A stretch of 35,086 nt of DNA from Acidobacteriota bacterium (GTDB lineage Bacteria; Acidobacteriota; Thermoanaerobaculia; Multivoradales; JAHEKO01): positions 1 through 35,086 of the forward strand of contig JAOTWP010000034.1 in the NCBI GenBank assembly GCA_029862975.1. Direction: 5' to 3'. Within the stretch, counting starts at the first letter, position 1; every line of letters starts with the position of its first letter. This document shows, in pieces, positions 8,110 through 16,290 of the stretch. The position numbers and the translations under genes are program-made. The notes under the pieces are model-generated. The model was given only the letters and a program-made list of their open reading frames with translations. It made no database searches and was not told the origin of the DNA.

Positions 8110-9291
8110 ATGACGCAAGATCTGGTGCTGGTGGATGGCGCGCGCACGCCGATGGGCGAGTTCGGTGGCTCGCTGGCCGGGCTGTCGGCGCTCGAGCTCG
8201 GGGCGCTGGCCGCCAAGGCGGCCCTGGAGCGCAGCGGCTACGAGCCCGGCGAGATCGAGCACACGATCGTCGGCAACGCCTTGCAGACCTCGCGGGACGC
8301 CATCTACGGCGCCCGCCACGTGGCGCTCGGAGCCGGAGTGCCGGTCGGGGTGCCGGCGCTCACGGTCAACCGGCTGTGCGGCTCGGGCATCCAGTCGATC
8401 GTCTCCGGCGCCCACCTGATCCTGGCGGGGGAGGCGCGGACCTGCCTCGTCGGCGGCATGGAGAGCATGAGCCAGGCGCCGCACTGCATCTGGGGAGCGC
8501 GGCAGGGCTTCAAGCTCGGCCAGGGCAAGCTCGAGGACCTGCTCATGGAGTCGCTCTACGACCCCTACTGCGGCTGCACCATGGCGCAGACGAGCAACAA
8601 CCTGGCGCGCGACTACGGCATCTCGCGCGAGGACCAGGATCGGTTCGCCCTGACGAGCCAGCAGCGGGCCGCCGCCGCCATCGCGGCCGGGCGACTGGCC
8701 GAGGAGATCGTCGCGGTCGAGGTCGGCCGCGGCAAGCGGGCGCGGACGGTGGCCGCCGACGAGCACCCCCGTCCGGAGACGACCCTCGAGGGGCTGGCCG
8801 CGCTGCCCGTCGTCTTCGGCGAGGAGAGCTTCGTGACGGCCGGCAACGCGTCCGGCATCGTCGACGGCGCCGCGATGATGGTCCTCACGACGGCGGCGGC
8901 TGCCGCGGCCAGGGACGTCGAGCCGCTCGGCAGGATCCGCTCGTGGGCGACGGTGGGCGTCGACCCCTCGCGCATGGGGATCGGCCCCGCGCCGGCGATC
9001 GGTCTGGCGCTCGACAAGGCCGGCATGGCGCTCGCCGATCTCGACCTGCTCGAGATCAACGAGGCGTTCGCCGGCCAGATCCTGGCCGTGGCGCGGGAGC
9101 TCGAGCTCGACATGGACAAGCTCAACGTCAACGGTGGGGCCATCGCCCTGGGCCATCCGCTGGGGGCCACCGGCACGCGGATCGTCCTGACGCTGCTCAA
9201 GGAGCTGCGGCGCCGCGGCGGCGGGGTCGGCGTCGCGTCGGCCTGCATCGGCGGCGGCCAGGGCATCGCGATGATCGTCGAGACGCTCTAG
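8110..9291 (+). CDS. Acetyl-CoA acetyltransferase (thiolase)
   Basis: It condenses two acetyl-CoA to acetoacetyl-CoA, or runs in reverse in fatty acid breakdown. Catalytic residues fall at the places known from the Zoogloea enzyme: Cys90 in NRLCGSGIQS, His349 in GGAIALGHPLGATG and Cys379 in SACIGGGQG, with NEAFA as the oxyanion-hole Asn segment and GGMESMSQAP before. 393 residues, full length. The start ATG has an excellent ribosome site, GGGAGG, 4 bases upstream. A 95-base gap with a hairpin separates it from the serine hydrolase, so it probably has its own promoter, though none is clear. Two acyl-CoA dehydrogenases lie 22 kb away. Biosynthetic (PHB/mevalonate) and degradative roles are not separable from sequence. 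Confidence 0.95.
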   Translation: MTQDLVLVDGARTPMGEFGGSLAGLSALELGALAAKAALERSGYEPGEIEHTIVGNALQTSRDAIYGARHVALGAGVPVGVPALTVNRLCGSGIQSIVSGAHLILAGEARTCLVGGMESMSQAPHCIWGARQGFKLGQGKLEDLLMESLYDPYCGCTMAQTSNNLARDYGISREDQDRFALTSQQRAAAAIAAGRLAEEIVAVEVGRGKRARTVAADEHPRPETTLEGLAALPVVFGEESFVTAGNASGIVDGAAMMVLTTAAAAAARDVEPLGRIRSWATVGVDPSRMGIGPAPAIGLALDKAGMALADLDLLEINEAFAGQILAVARELELDMDKLNVNGGAIALGHPLGATGTRIVLTLLKELRRRGGGVGVASACIGGGQGIAMIVETL

Positions 9292-9332
9292 CCCGCGCTC
9301 CCCGGGCTCCTCGCCGGCCTCGCGGCGCCGGC

Positions 9333-9353
9333 GCGCGGCCCGGGCGGCCGCGC
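9333..9353. terminator. Hairpin between convergent thiolase and PBP genes
   Basis: GCGCGGCC and GGCCGCGC form a perfect 8-bp stem around a 5-base loop (CGGGC) in the 82-base convergent gap. It reads the same on both strands, so it could end both transcripts. No T or A tract flanks it. Confidence 0.5.
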
Positions 9354-9373
9354 CCGTCGGGGCTCGCGGCGCG

Positions 9374-11626
9374 CTATTCGATCGGCTCGAGCGGGGAGCG
9401 GCGCCGCCACCAGCGGCGGGCCGGCGGTTTGTGTCGGCTGCGGAAGAGGTGGAGCTCGGCGCCTTCCCTCCGGGAGGCGAGGCGCAGGCCCGAGTCGGCG
9501 TCGACCCAGGACTCGACGATCCGCCGCGGGCGAGCCGGCACGTGGGGACGCAGCGACCCCGCGGCGCGGGCCACGAAGTCGCGCCAGATGGGCTCCGCGG
9601 CGCCGGCTCCGCCGAGTCCGAGGGGCCGGCCGTCGTCGAGGCCCACCCAGACGACCGTCACGAGGCGACCGTCGCCGCCCGCATACCAGGCGTCACGCCG
9701 CTCGGAGGAGGTTCCCGTCTTGCCGAAAACGGTCGGTCCGAGCTCCGGTCGGCGGAGCAGGTCCCAGACGAGGAACGCGGCGGCGGGGGAGGCGGCGCGG
9801 CGGATCCCGCCGCCGTCAGGGAGCAGGGGCAGGCCCGCTCTTCCGCGCGCCGTCCGCACGGCCCGCGGCTGCCGAACGCGGCCCCGGTTCGCGAAGAGCG
9901 TGTAGGCCCCCGCCAGCTCGAGCGGCGAGGTCTCGACCGCTCCCAGGACGGACGAGGGCGGCGCCGCGGGCGGCAGCGCCAGGCCGGCACGGCGCATCCG
10001 ATCGGCCGTCGGCTCGAAGCCGCAGTGGCGGGCGATCCGCACGACGGGCACGTTGAGCGACTCCGTCAAGGCCTGGCGCACGCTGACGACTCCGCGGAAG
10101 CGCTGATCCGCGTTGCGCGGGGTCCAGTCGCCCGTCGGCAGCGGCAGGGTCAGGGGCCGGTCGAGCACCCGGCGCGAGGTGAAGAGGGGCGCTCGATCCC
10201 CGCACGACGCGAGGGCCTCGAGCACCACGAAGGGCTTGACGGTCGAGCCCGGCTGGCGCCGGCTGCGCCGGGCGCGGTCGAGCCCGTCGTCCGCTCGCGG
10301 GTCGCCCCCGACGTAGGCCAGGACCTCGCCGGTGGTGGCGTCGAGCGCCACGAGGGCGGCGGCGAGGGGGGCCCGGCGCAGCTCCGGGCTGGCGCGGCGG
10401 AGGCGGTCGAGGCCGGCGCCGACCGCGCTTACCGCCAGCTCCTGCAAGTGGGCGTCGAGCGTGCTGTCGATGCGCAGGCCCCCCGGACGCTCCGCCGGCC
10501 CGAGCATCTCTCCCAGCCAGCCGCGGAAGAGCCGGGCCGGCTCCGGAGCCGGAGAGCCGGCGACGGGCGGCGGCGGTCCCGCGCGGCGCGCGTCGTCGAG
10601 GGCCGCCGCCGGCAGCCAGCCGAGCTCCGCGAGGCGGTCGAGAACGAGGCCGTACCTGGCGGCGAGAGCCGCCGGGGCGCGGACGGGAGAGAGCCGGTTG
10701 GGCGCTTGCACCAGGGCGGCCAGGGCGGCGCCATGGGCCAGGCTCAGGCGTCTCGGATCCGTCGCGTAGTAGGCCCGGGCGGCGGCCGAGATGCCGTAGA
10801 GGGACAGGCCGTCGACGTGGCCGTAGTAGACGCTGTTGAGATAGGCCTCGAGGATCTCCTCCTTGGAGTGCTCGACTTCGAGCGCCAGGGCGCGCACGGC
10901 CTCCGACGCCTTGCGGCCCAGCGAGCGCTTGGGACTGAGGTCGCGCAGCTTGATCAGCTGCTGGGTGATCGTGCTGCCGCCCTGGACGACCCCGCCGGAC
11001 CTCACGTTGGCCAAAAGCGCCCTCGCCACGGCCCGGCCGTCCAGCCCCGGGTGGTCGAAGAAGCGCGCATCCTCGATCGCGAGCAAGGGGCGCCAGACGT
11101 GCTCGGGCAGCTCCGCGAGCGGGATCCACTCGGAGCGGGCCCGCCGTTCCCCGAAGCTCGTGCCCAGCAGGAGCGGCTCGAGCTCGATGGCGTCCTCTGG
11201 GGCGACCGATCCTGTCGCTTGCGGCCCGTCGAGGAAGGCGAGGATGCGGCCGAGCGGGGGCTCGAGCCGCCAACCGACGAGCCGCGGAGTCTCGTCCCGG
11301 GGCGTGGCGCGGCGGTACATCCAGAACGTCTCGTGGCCCCAGAAGTACTCCCCGGGTGCCGTGGGGCGCGCGTGGACGCGGCGGAAGCCGAGGCCGTCCA
11401 GCCGCGCGGCCAGTCCGACCTGCTCGACCGTGGAGCCGAGGGCGGGCACGAAGGGCGCCGCGTAGATCCGCACCTCGTTGCGTCCCAGGGCAGTGCTGAG
11501 CTGGGCGCCGGCCGCCGGGCCGGTGCTCGCGAGCGCGCCGATCACGATCGCGGGCAGCCAGGCTCGCCGGGCGGGCCGGTGGGGACGGAAGGCGGGCACG
11601 GGCAATCGGACGGAGATCGACTTCAC
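9374..11626 (-). CDS. Class A penicillin-binding protein, PBP1b-like (glycosyltransferase plus transpeptidase)
   Basis: It polymerises lipid II and cross-links peptidoglycan on the outer side of the membrane. Order of parts (750 residues from GTG 11626): basic N terminus, hydrophobic stretch at 23-40, a UB2H-like region with RIYAAPF...PGEYFW at about 53-105, a GT51 domain with catalytic Glu185 in EDARFFDHPG and QGGSTITQQLIK, then a transpeptidase domain with Ser461-x-x-Lys464 (PGSTVKPF), SLN at 523-525 and KTG at 636-638. The open frame continues upstream to 11986, but that part overlaps radC and is Arg/Ser-rich without family resemblance; GTG 11626 places the hydrophobic segment correctly, though no strong ribosome site is seen. 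The segment is short and ends AGA, so it could be read as a cleavable signal. Divergent from radC (61-base gap). Confidence 0.93.
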   Translation of the reverse strand: MKSISVRLPVPAFRPHRPARRAWLPAIVIGALASTGPAAGAQLSTALGRNEVRIYAAPFVPALGSTVEQVGLAARLDGLGFRRVHARPTAPGEYFWGHETFWMYRRATPRDETPRLVGWRLEPPLGRILAFLDGPQATGSVAPEDAIELEPLLLGTSFGERRARSEWIPLAELPEHVWRPLLAIEDARFFDHPGLDGRAVARALLANVRSGGVVQGGSTITQQLIKLRDLSPKRSLGRKASEAVRALALEVEHSKEEILEAYLNSVYYGHVDGLSLYGISAAARAYYATDPRRLSLAHGAALAALVQAPNRLSPVRAPAALAARYGLVLDRLAELGWLPAAALDDARRAGPPPPVAGSPAPEPARLFRGWLGEMLGPAERPGGLRIDSTLDAHLQELAVSAVGAGLDRLRRASPELRRAPLAAALVALDATTGEVLAYVGGDPRADDGLDRARRSRRQPGSTVKPFVVLEALASCGDRAPLFTSRRVLDRPLTLPLPTGDWTPRNADQRFRGVVSVRQALTESLNVPVVRIARHCGFEPTADRMRRAGLALPPAAPPSSVLGAVETSPLELAGAYTLFANRGRVRQPRAVRTARGRAGLPLLPDGGGIRRAASPAAAFLVWDLLRRPELGPTVFGKTGTSSERRDAWYAGGDGRLVTVVWVGLDDGRPLGLGGAGAAEPIWRDFVARAAGSLRPHVPARPRRIVESWVDADSGLRLASRREGAELHLFRSRHKPPARRWWRRRSPLEPIE

Positions 11627-11687
11627 GCTCGGGTGCGACAACGTCCCCGCGCAAGAAACGATTCCCGGTTTCCGTCTGTGGCGGTGG

Positions 11688-12434
11688 ATGCAGGGCGGTG
11701 GATTGCAGAGCGAGGGATTGCAGAGCGCGCGCCAGGCGGCGGCCTCGGAGAGGGCGACCGCGATCCGCGAGCTGGAGCCGGGCGAGCGGCCGCGGGAGCG
11801 GCTTCTCGAGCACGGCAGCGGCGTGTTGACCGACACCGAGCTGGTCGCCGTCCTGCTGCGCACCGGCAGCCGGCGGCAGTCGGCCGTCGACCTGGCGCGG
11901 GCGCTGCTGGCCGCCTGCGGCGGGCTGGTCGGGCTGCTCGGCGCCGCCCCGGAGAGCCTGCGGCGGCACGGGCTGGGCCCTGCCAAGGCCGCCTCGCTGC
12001 TCGCGGCGATCGAGGTCGGCCGCCGGCTGGCCCGCGCCCGCCTGCCGCACCGCCAGCCGCTCGACCGGCCCGAGGCGGTCGCCGAGTACCTGGCCCTGCG
12101 CTACTCGCGCCGCGACCAGGAGGTCATGGGCGTGCTCTATCTCGACAGCCGGCAGCGCCTCATGGCCGAGGCCGAGGAGATCTTCCGCGGCACCCTCAAC
12201 CGCGCCGCCGCGGAGCCGCGGTCGATCTTGAAGCGCGGTCTGCTGCAGGACGCCGCCAGCTTCGTCCTGTTCCACACCCACCCGAGCGGCGATCCGACGC
12301 CCAGCGCCGAGGACGTCGCCTTCACGCGCCGGATCGCCGAGGCCGGCGACATCGTGGGCGTCCGGCTGCTCGATCACCTGATCATCGGCGGCGGCGGGCG
12401 CTGGGTGTCCTTGCGCAGGCGGCGGGCGTGGTAG
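11688..12434 (+). CDS. radC: RadC family JAB-domain protein
   Basis: A RadC/YicR family protein: N-terminal helix-hairpin-helix-like part (LTDTELVAVLLRTG, then LRRHGLGPAKAASLLAAIE) and a C-terminal JAB/MPN metalloprotease-like domain with the metal motif HTHPSGDPTPSAEDV after EVMGVLYLDSRQRL. The original link to DNA repair in E. coli was later withdrawn, so function is unknown despite the name. About 248 residues from ATG 11688, which is the first Met that leaves the divergent PBP promoter space free. Two in-frame TTG codons at 11703 and 11718 fall in a tandem repeat and are alternative starts. A 43-base gap separates it from metG on the same strand. Confidence 0.9.
   Translation: MQGGGLQSEGLQSARQAAASERATAIRELEPGERPRERLLEHGSGVLTDTELVAVLLRTGSRRQSAVDLARALLAACGGLVGLLGAAPESLRRHGLGPAKAASLLAAIEVGRRLARARLPHRQPLDRPEAVAEYLALRYSRRDQEVMGVLYLDSRQRLMAEAEEIFRGTLNRAAAEPRSILKRGLLQDAASFVLFHTHPSGDPTPSAEDVAFTRRIAEAGDIVGVRLLDHLIIGGGGRWVSLRRRRAW
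11700..11727 (+). repeat. 15-bp tandem repeat at the radC start
   Basis: GGATTGCAGAGCG occurs at 11700-11712 and again at 11715-11727. A degenerate third copy (GGATGCAGGGCG, 11686-11697) holds the proposed ATG. The repeat encodes GLQSE-type residues that do not belong to the conserved domain. Confidence 0.8.
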
Positions 12435-12477
12435 CGTATCGACCCCGCGGCGGCGTCTGCCCGCGCGACTCCAGGCC

Positions 12478-14394
12478 ATGCGATCGTTCTACGTCACCAC
12501 GCCGATCTACTACGTCAACGCGCGGCCGCACCTCGGCCACTCGTACACGACGGTCGTGTGCGACGTGCTCGCTCGCTACCACCGACTGGAGGGGCGTTCC
12601 GTCCACTTCCTCACCGGGACGGACGAGCACGGGCAGAAGATCGAGCGCGCGGCCACGGAGCGCGGGCTCGCGCCGATCGCGCACGCCGACGAGATCGTGG
12701 CGGGCTACCAAGCGCTCTGGGAGCGGCTCGGCATCTCCCACGACGACTTCATCCGCACGACCGAGCCACGGCACCGGCTCGCCGTCGAGGAGATCATCCG
12801 GCGGATCGCCGCGGCCGGCGATCTCTACTCGGGACGTCACGACGGCTGGTACTGCACGTCGTGCGAGCTGTTCTACACGGAAAAGGAGCTCGTCGACGGC
12901 AAGCGGTGTCCGGTCCACGACAGCGAGGCCGAGTGGCGGTCGGAGGAGAACGTCTTCTTCCGGCTCTCCAGGTACGAAACGCCGCTCCTCGAGTGGTTCG
13001 CGAGCCATCCCGAGTTCGTGCGGCCCGAGAGCCGCTTCAACGAGGTCAAGCGCTTCGTCGAGGCCGGGCTGCGGGATCTCAGCGTGAGCCGCGCCGGCCT
13101 GAAGTGGGGAATCCCGTTTCCCGGCCACGAGGGGCAGGCGGTCTACGTCTGGCTCGACGCCCTCACGAACTACGTGAGCGCCCTGGGCTTCGGCCGCGAG
13201 GCGCCCGCAGACGACCTCTGGAACCGGTTCTGGGGGGGTGGCGAGAGGGAGGTCCTGCACATCGTGGGCAAGGACATCCTGCGCTTCCACACGATCTACT
13301 GGCCGGCGTTCCTGCTCTCCGCCGGGCTGCCCCTTCCCGACACGATCTGGGTCCACGGCTGGTGGCTCGTCGACCAGCGCAAGATCTCGAAGTCGGGCGC
13401 CAGGGTCGTGCCGATCGAACCCCTGATCGACCGGTTCGGCGCCGACGCCGTTCGCTACTTCCTGCTGCGTGACATGGTCTTCGGCCAGGACGCCGGCTTC
13501 TCCGACGAGGCCTTCGTCGAACGCTACAACAGCGATCTCGCCAACGGCCTCGGCAACACGGTCAGCCGCCTCGTGACGCTTTCGCGGCGGGCCTTCGACG
13601 GCCGCACGCCGCCGTGCGCCTGTGACGACAACCCCTTGAAGGAAGGCGCCGCGGCCGCGGTCGAGAAGTACCGCGACGCCATGGCCGAGCTGCAGTTCGA
13701 CCGCGCGCTGCGGGCCGTGAGCGAGCTGGTCGGGCAGGTGAACCAGTATCTGGTGGAGCGGGAGCCCTGGAAGCTGATCCGGCAGGAGGAGCAGCGCGAG
13801 ACGCTGTCGCGGATCCTGTGGAACGGCCTCGAAGCCGTACGCGTCGCGGCCTGCGCGCTGAGCCCGGTGATGCCCACCGCGTCGTCCGCCGTTCTCGCGG
13901 CGATCGGCGCCGAGCCGCCCGCCGGCTGGGCCGATCTCGCGTGGGGCGGGCTCGCCGTGGAGCGCCCGCTGCCCGAGAGCGAGGCGCTCTTCCCCCGCAT
14001 CGACAAGGACAAGTACCTAGCCGCTCTGGCGGCCGACACGGAGGCCGACGCCTCCGAGGAGGAGCAGGACCCCGTGATCTCGATCGACCGCTTCTTCGAG
14101 ACCGAGCTGCGCGTGGCCACGATCGTGGCCGCCGCCGCCGTGCCCAAGTCCGACAAGCTCCTCCAGCTGACCGTCGATCTCGGCTCCTCGCGGCGCACGG
14201 TCGTGGCCGGCATCGCCAAGCAGTATGGCGCCGCCGACCTCGTGGGGCGGCAGGTCGTCGTCGTGGCCAACCTCGAGCCCGCCAAGCTCATGGGCATCGA
14301 GTCCCAGGGGATGGTGCTCGCCGCCTCCGACGACGGCGAGCCGGTTCTCCTGCACCCGGAGCGGCCGGTGCCCGACGGCACCCGGGTCCGCTGA
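12478..14394 (+). CDS. metG: Methionyl-tRNA synthetase with C-terminal tRNA-binding domain
   Basis: It charges tRNA-Met with methionine. The class I signature HLGH is at residues 18-21, KISKS at 302-306. The zinc knuckle has Cys126, Cys129, Cys144 and His147, the single-knuckle layout as in Thermus. The anticodon-binding helical domain follows, and from about residue 533 an EMAP/Trbp111-type OB-fold begins (ISIDRFFETELRVATIV, ending GMVLAA). 638 residues, full length for the dimerising form. It ends 9 bases from the convergent Nif3-like gene, leaving no room for a separate terminator. Identity is very secure. Confidence 0.98.
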   Translation: MRSFYVTTPIYYVNARPHLGHSYTTVVCDVLARYHRLEGRSVHFLTGTDEHGQKIERAATERGLAPIAHADEIVAGYQALWERLGISHDDFIRTTEPRHRLAVEEIIRRIAAAGDLYSGRHDGWYCTSCELFYTEKELVDGKRCPVHDSEAEWRSEENVFFRLSRYETPLLEWFASHPEFVRPESRFNEVKRFVEAGLRDLSVSRAGLKWGIPFPGHEGQAVYVWLDALTNYVSALGFGREAPADDLWNRFWGGGEREVLHIVGKDILRFHTIYWPAFLLSAGLPLPDTIWVHGWWLVDQRKISKSGARVVPIEPLIDRFGADAVRYFLLRDMVFGQDAGFSDEAFVERYNSDLANGLGNTVSRLVTLSRRAFDGRTPPCACDDNPLKEGAAAAVEKYRDAMAELQFDRALRAVSELVGQVNQYLVEREPWKLIRQEEQRETLSRILWNGLEAVRVAACALSPVMPTASSAVLAAIGAEPPAGWADLAWGGLAVERPLPESEALFPRIDKDKYLAALAADTEADASEEEQDPVISIDRFFETELRVATIVAAAAVPKSDKLLQLTVDLGSSRRTVVAGIAKQYGAADLVGRQVVVVANLEPAKLMGIESQGMVLAASDDGEPVLLHPERPVPDGTRVR

Positions 14395-14403
14395 GCGCCG
14401 CCC

Positions 14404-15162
14404 TCAGACCGGGTTCGGCACGTCGATGAGCTCGACGCCGACGCCGAACCGCTCCGCGACGTGCTCGCCGAGCGCCGCGATGCCCAACCGCTCCGTGGCG
14501 TAGTGGCCGGCGGCGACGAAGTGGGTGCCGGATTCGCGCGCCACGTTCATCACCCACTCGCTGGCCTCGCCGGTGACGAAGGCGTCGTAGCCTTCCGCGA
14601 TCGCGTCGTGGAACAGGCGCTCGGCGGCGCCGCTGACGAAGGCGACCGAGCGGATGGGGTCCGGACCGGCGCAGAAGGCGAGCGGCTCCTGCCCGAAGAT
14701 CTCGCCGCAGCGCTCCACGAACGCGGCAGGCGCCAGGGGCTCGGGCAGGAGGCCGCCGCAGCCGAGCGGAAGTCCGTCGCGCGACCCGAAGGGCCGTGGC
14801 GCGGCCACGCCGAAGCGCCTGGCGGCCACCCCGTTGTTGCCCACGACGGGATGACGGTCGAGCGGCAGATGGTAGGCGATGAGGCTGACGTCGGCCGCGA
14901 TCAGGATTCCGACGCGGCGCCGCAGCAGACCAACGAGCGGCCGCGCGTCGCCGTTCCAGAACAGCCCGTGGTGGACGAGGATCGCGTCGGCGCCCGCCGC
15001 GACGGCGCGCTCGAAGAGCTCCCGGCAAGCGGAGACCCCGGTCACGACCTTCGCGATCTCGGCGCGGCCTTCGACCTGCAGCCCGTTCGGGCCGTAGTCG
15101 CTCCCGAGCCCCGCTTCGAGATACCGGTCCAGATAGCCGACGAGCTCGTCGCGACGGGTCAT
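14404..15162 (-). CDS. Nif3-like dinuclear metal centre protein (YbgI/YqfO family)
   Basis: A hexameric-barrel family protein with a two-metal site and GTP cyclohydrolase I type 2-like fold; the biological role is unsettled, though it is often annotated as a Nif3-like protein. The N terminus LDRYLEAGLGSDYGPNGLQVEG and metal ligands VHHGLFW are typical, with further ligands in the AYHLPLDRHP segment and in GHYATERLGI near the C terminus. 252 residues. The start ATG at 15162 overlaps the stop of the upstream response regulator (ATGA), so the two are translationally coupled at the end of the rpsO-pnp run. In many genomes Nif3 sits near a zinc-ribbon protein; here it does not. Confidence 0.9.
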   Translation of the reverse strand: MTRRDELVGYLDRYLEAGLGSDYGPNGLQVEGRAEIAKVVTGVSACRELFERAVAAGADAILVHHGLFWNGDARPLVGLLRRRVGILIAADVSLIAYHLPLDRHPVVGNNGVAARRFGVAAPRPFGSRDGLPLGCGGLLPEPLAPAAFVERCGEIFGQEPLAFCAGPDPIRSVAFVSGAAERLFHDAIAEGYDAFVTGEASEWVMNVARESGTHFVAAGHYATERLGIAALGEHVAERFGVGVELIDVPNPV

Positions 15163-16262
15163 CCGGGCGCCGCCGTCAGCGAGGCCGTCCCGTCGTGGAG
15201 GCGGCGGGCGATCGCCCGGAAGTCGTCGGCGCAGGTCGCCAGGGCCTCGGCCACGGCGGGATCGAAGTGGGATCCGGAGTCCGCCGCGATCCTGCGCAGG
15301 GCCTCCTCGTGGCTGAGGGCCCTCTTGTACGGCCGCACGCTGGTGATGGCGTCGTAGGCGTCGCAGGCCGCCACGATCCGAGCGGAGATCGGGATCCGGT
15401 CGCCGCTGAGGCCCTTGGGATAGCCCTTCCCGTCCCAGCGCTCGTGGTGGCTGTAGGCGATCTCCATGGCCATCGTCAGATAGTCGTGGCCCTCGTAGCG
15501 CTCGATGATCTGCCGCAGGGTGTCTCCTCCGATCGTCGTGTGGGTGCGCATGACGGCCGTCTCCTCCTCGTCGAGCGCTCCCGGCTTCAGGAGGATTTCG
15601 TCGGGCACGGCCACCTTGCCGATGTCGTGGAGGGCGCTCGAGATCTCGATCTGCTCGATGAAGAGCTCGTCGACCTCCAGCCGGCCGCCTTGCGCGAGGC
15701 ACCGCGAGAGCCTTCCGGCGAACGCGCTGATCCTCTCGAGGTGCCGGCCGATCTCCGGATCGCGAGACTCGGCCAGCTTGCCCATGGCGAGCAGGGCGAT
15801 GTCCCGCGTCTCGCGCAGCTCGCGGGTTCGCACCTCGACCATCTGCTCGAGCCGCGCCTGGTAGCGGCGGGTCTCGCGCAGGAGGTGAAAGCGCTCCACG
15901 GCGCGCTCGACCGTGTTGCGCAGCTCCTCGAACTCGAACGGTTTGACCAGGTAGTCGTAGGCGCCCCGCCGCAGGCAGTTGCGCACCGTGCCGAGATCCT
16001 GCATCCCCGTCACCATCACGACCTGGATCGAGTCGTCGGTGCTCTTGATCGAGCCCAGCAGCTCGACGCCGCTGGTGCCCGGCATGTCGACGTCGGTGAG
16101 GACGAGCGCGATACGCCCGGACTCCGCGCGCACGAAGGAGAGCGCCGCCGCCGCATCGGCGAGCGCCTCGGCTTGATAGCCGATCTGCGAGACCTGGCTG
16201 GCGACGAGCCGGCGGACGGCCGGCTCGTCGTCGACCACGAGGACGAGTGGATCTACAGCCAT
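15159..16262 (-). CDS. Response regulator with HD-GYP domain (c-di-GMP phosphodiesterase, RpfG type)
   Basis: A two-domain signalling protein. The receiver domain (1-120) has the acidic pair Asp11-Asp12, phospho-acceptor Asp57 in LTDVDMPG and Lys107. A coiled-coil linker (about 120-160) leads to an HD-GYP domain with HDIGK at 212-216 and HHERWDGKGYP at 272-282; all catalytic residues are present, so c-di-GMP hydrolysis to pGpG or GMP is likely. 367 residues. It starts 28 bases after pnp on the same strand and overlaps the Nif3-like gene by four bases. No partner histidine kinase is in the window. A TATACT box 9 bases before the ATG suggests an additional promoter of its own. Confidence 0.95.
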   Translation of the reverse strand: MAVDPLVLVVDDEPAVRRLVASQVSQIGYQAEALADAAAALSFVRAESGRIALVLTDVDMPGTSGVELLGSIKSTDDSIQVVMVTGMQDLGTVRNCLRRGAYDYLVKPFEFEELRNTVERAVERFHLLRETRRYQARLEQMVEVRTRELRETRDIALLAMGKLAESRDPEIGRHLERISAFAGRLSRCLAQGGRLEVDELFIEQIEISSALHDIGKVAVPDEILLKPGALDEEETAVMRTHTTIGGDTLRQIIERYEGHDYLTMAMEIAYSHHERWDGKGYPKGLSGDRIPISARIVAACDAYDAITSVRPYKRALSHEEALRRIAADSGSHFDPAVAEALATCADDFRAIARRLHDGTASLTAAPG

Positions 16263-16271
16263 GCTCGCGGG

Positions 16272-16277
16272 AGTATA
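16272..16277 (-). promoter_or_regulatory. Possible -10 element (leaderless) for HD-GYP regulator
   Basis: TATACT on the minus strand ends 9 bases before the ATG at 16262, so transcription would begin at or next to the start codon. It sits in the loop of an imperfect inverted repeat (16266-16288). No clear -35 is seen at the right spacing. Confidence 0.35.
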
Positions 16278-16290
16278 CGCTCCCCGCGGG

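Noticed and set aside
11627..11986. N-terminal extension of the PBP gene to an ATG at 11986
   Set aside because: It overlaps radC coding sequence, is Ser/Arg-rich without hydrophobic character, and would put about 120 residues before the membrane segment. GTG 11626 is preferred.
9431..13087. A 1218-codon open frame on the plus strand
   Set aside because: It runs antisense through the PBP gene and then out of frame through radC and into metG; its product is Arg/Gly/Ala-rich without any family motif. It is a by-product of high GC at third codon positions.
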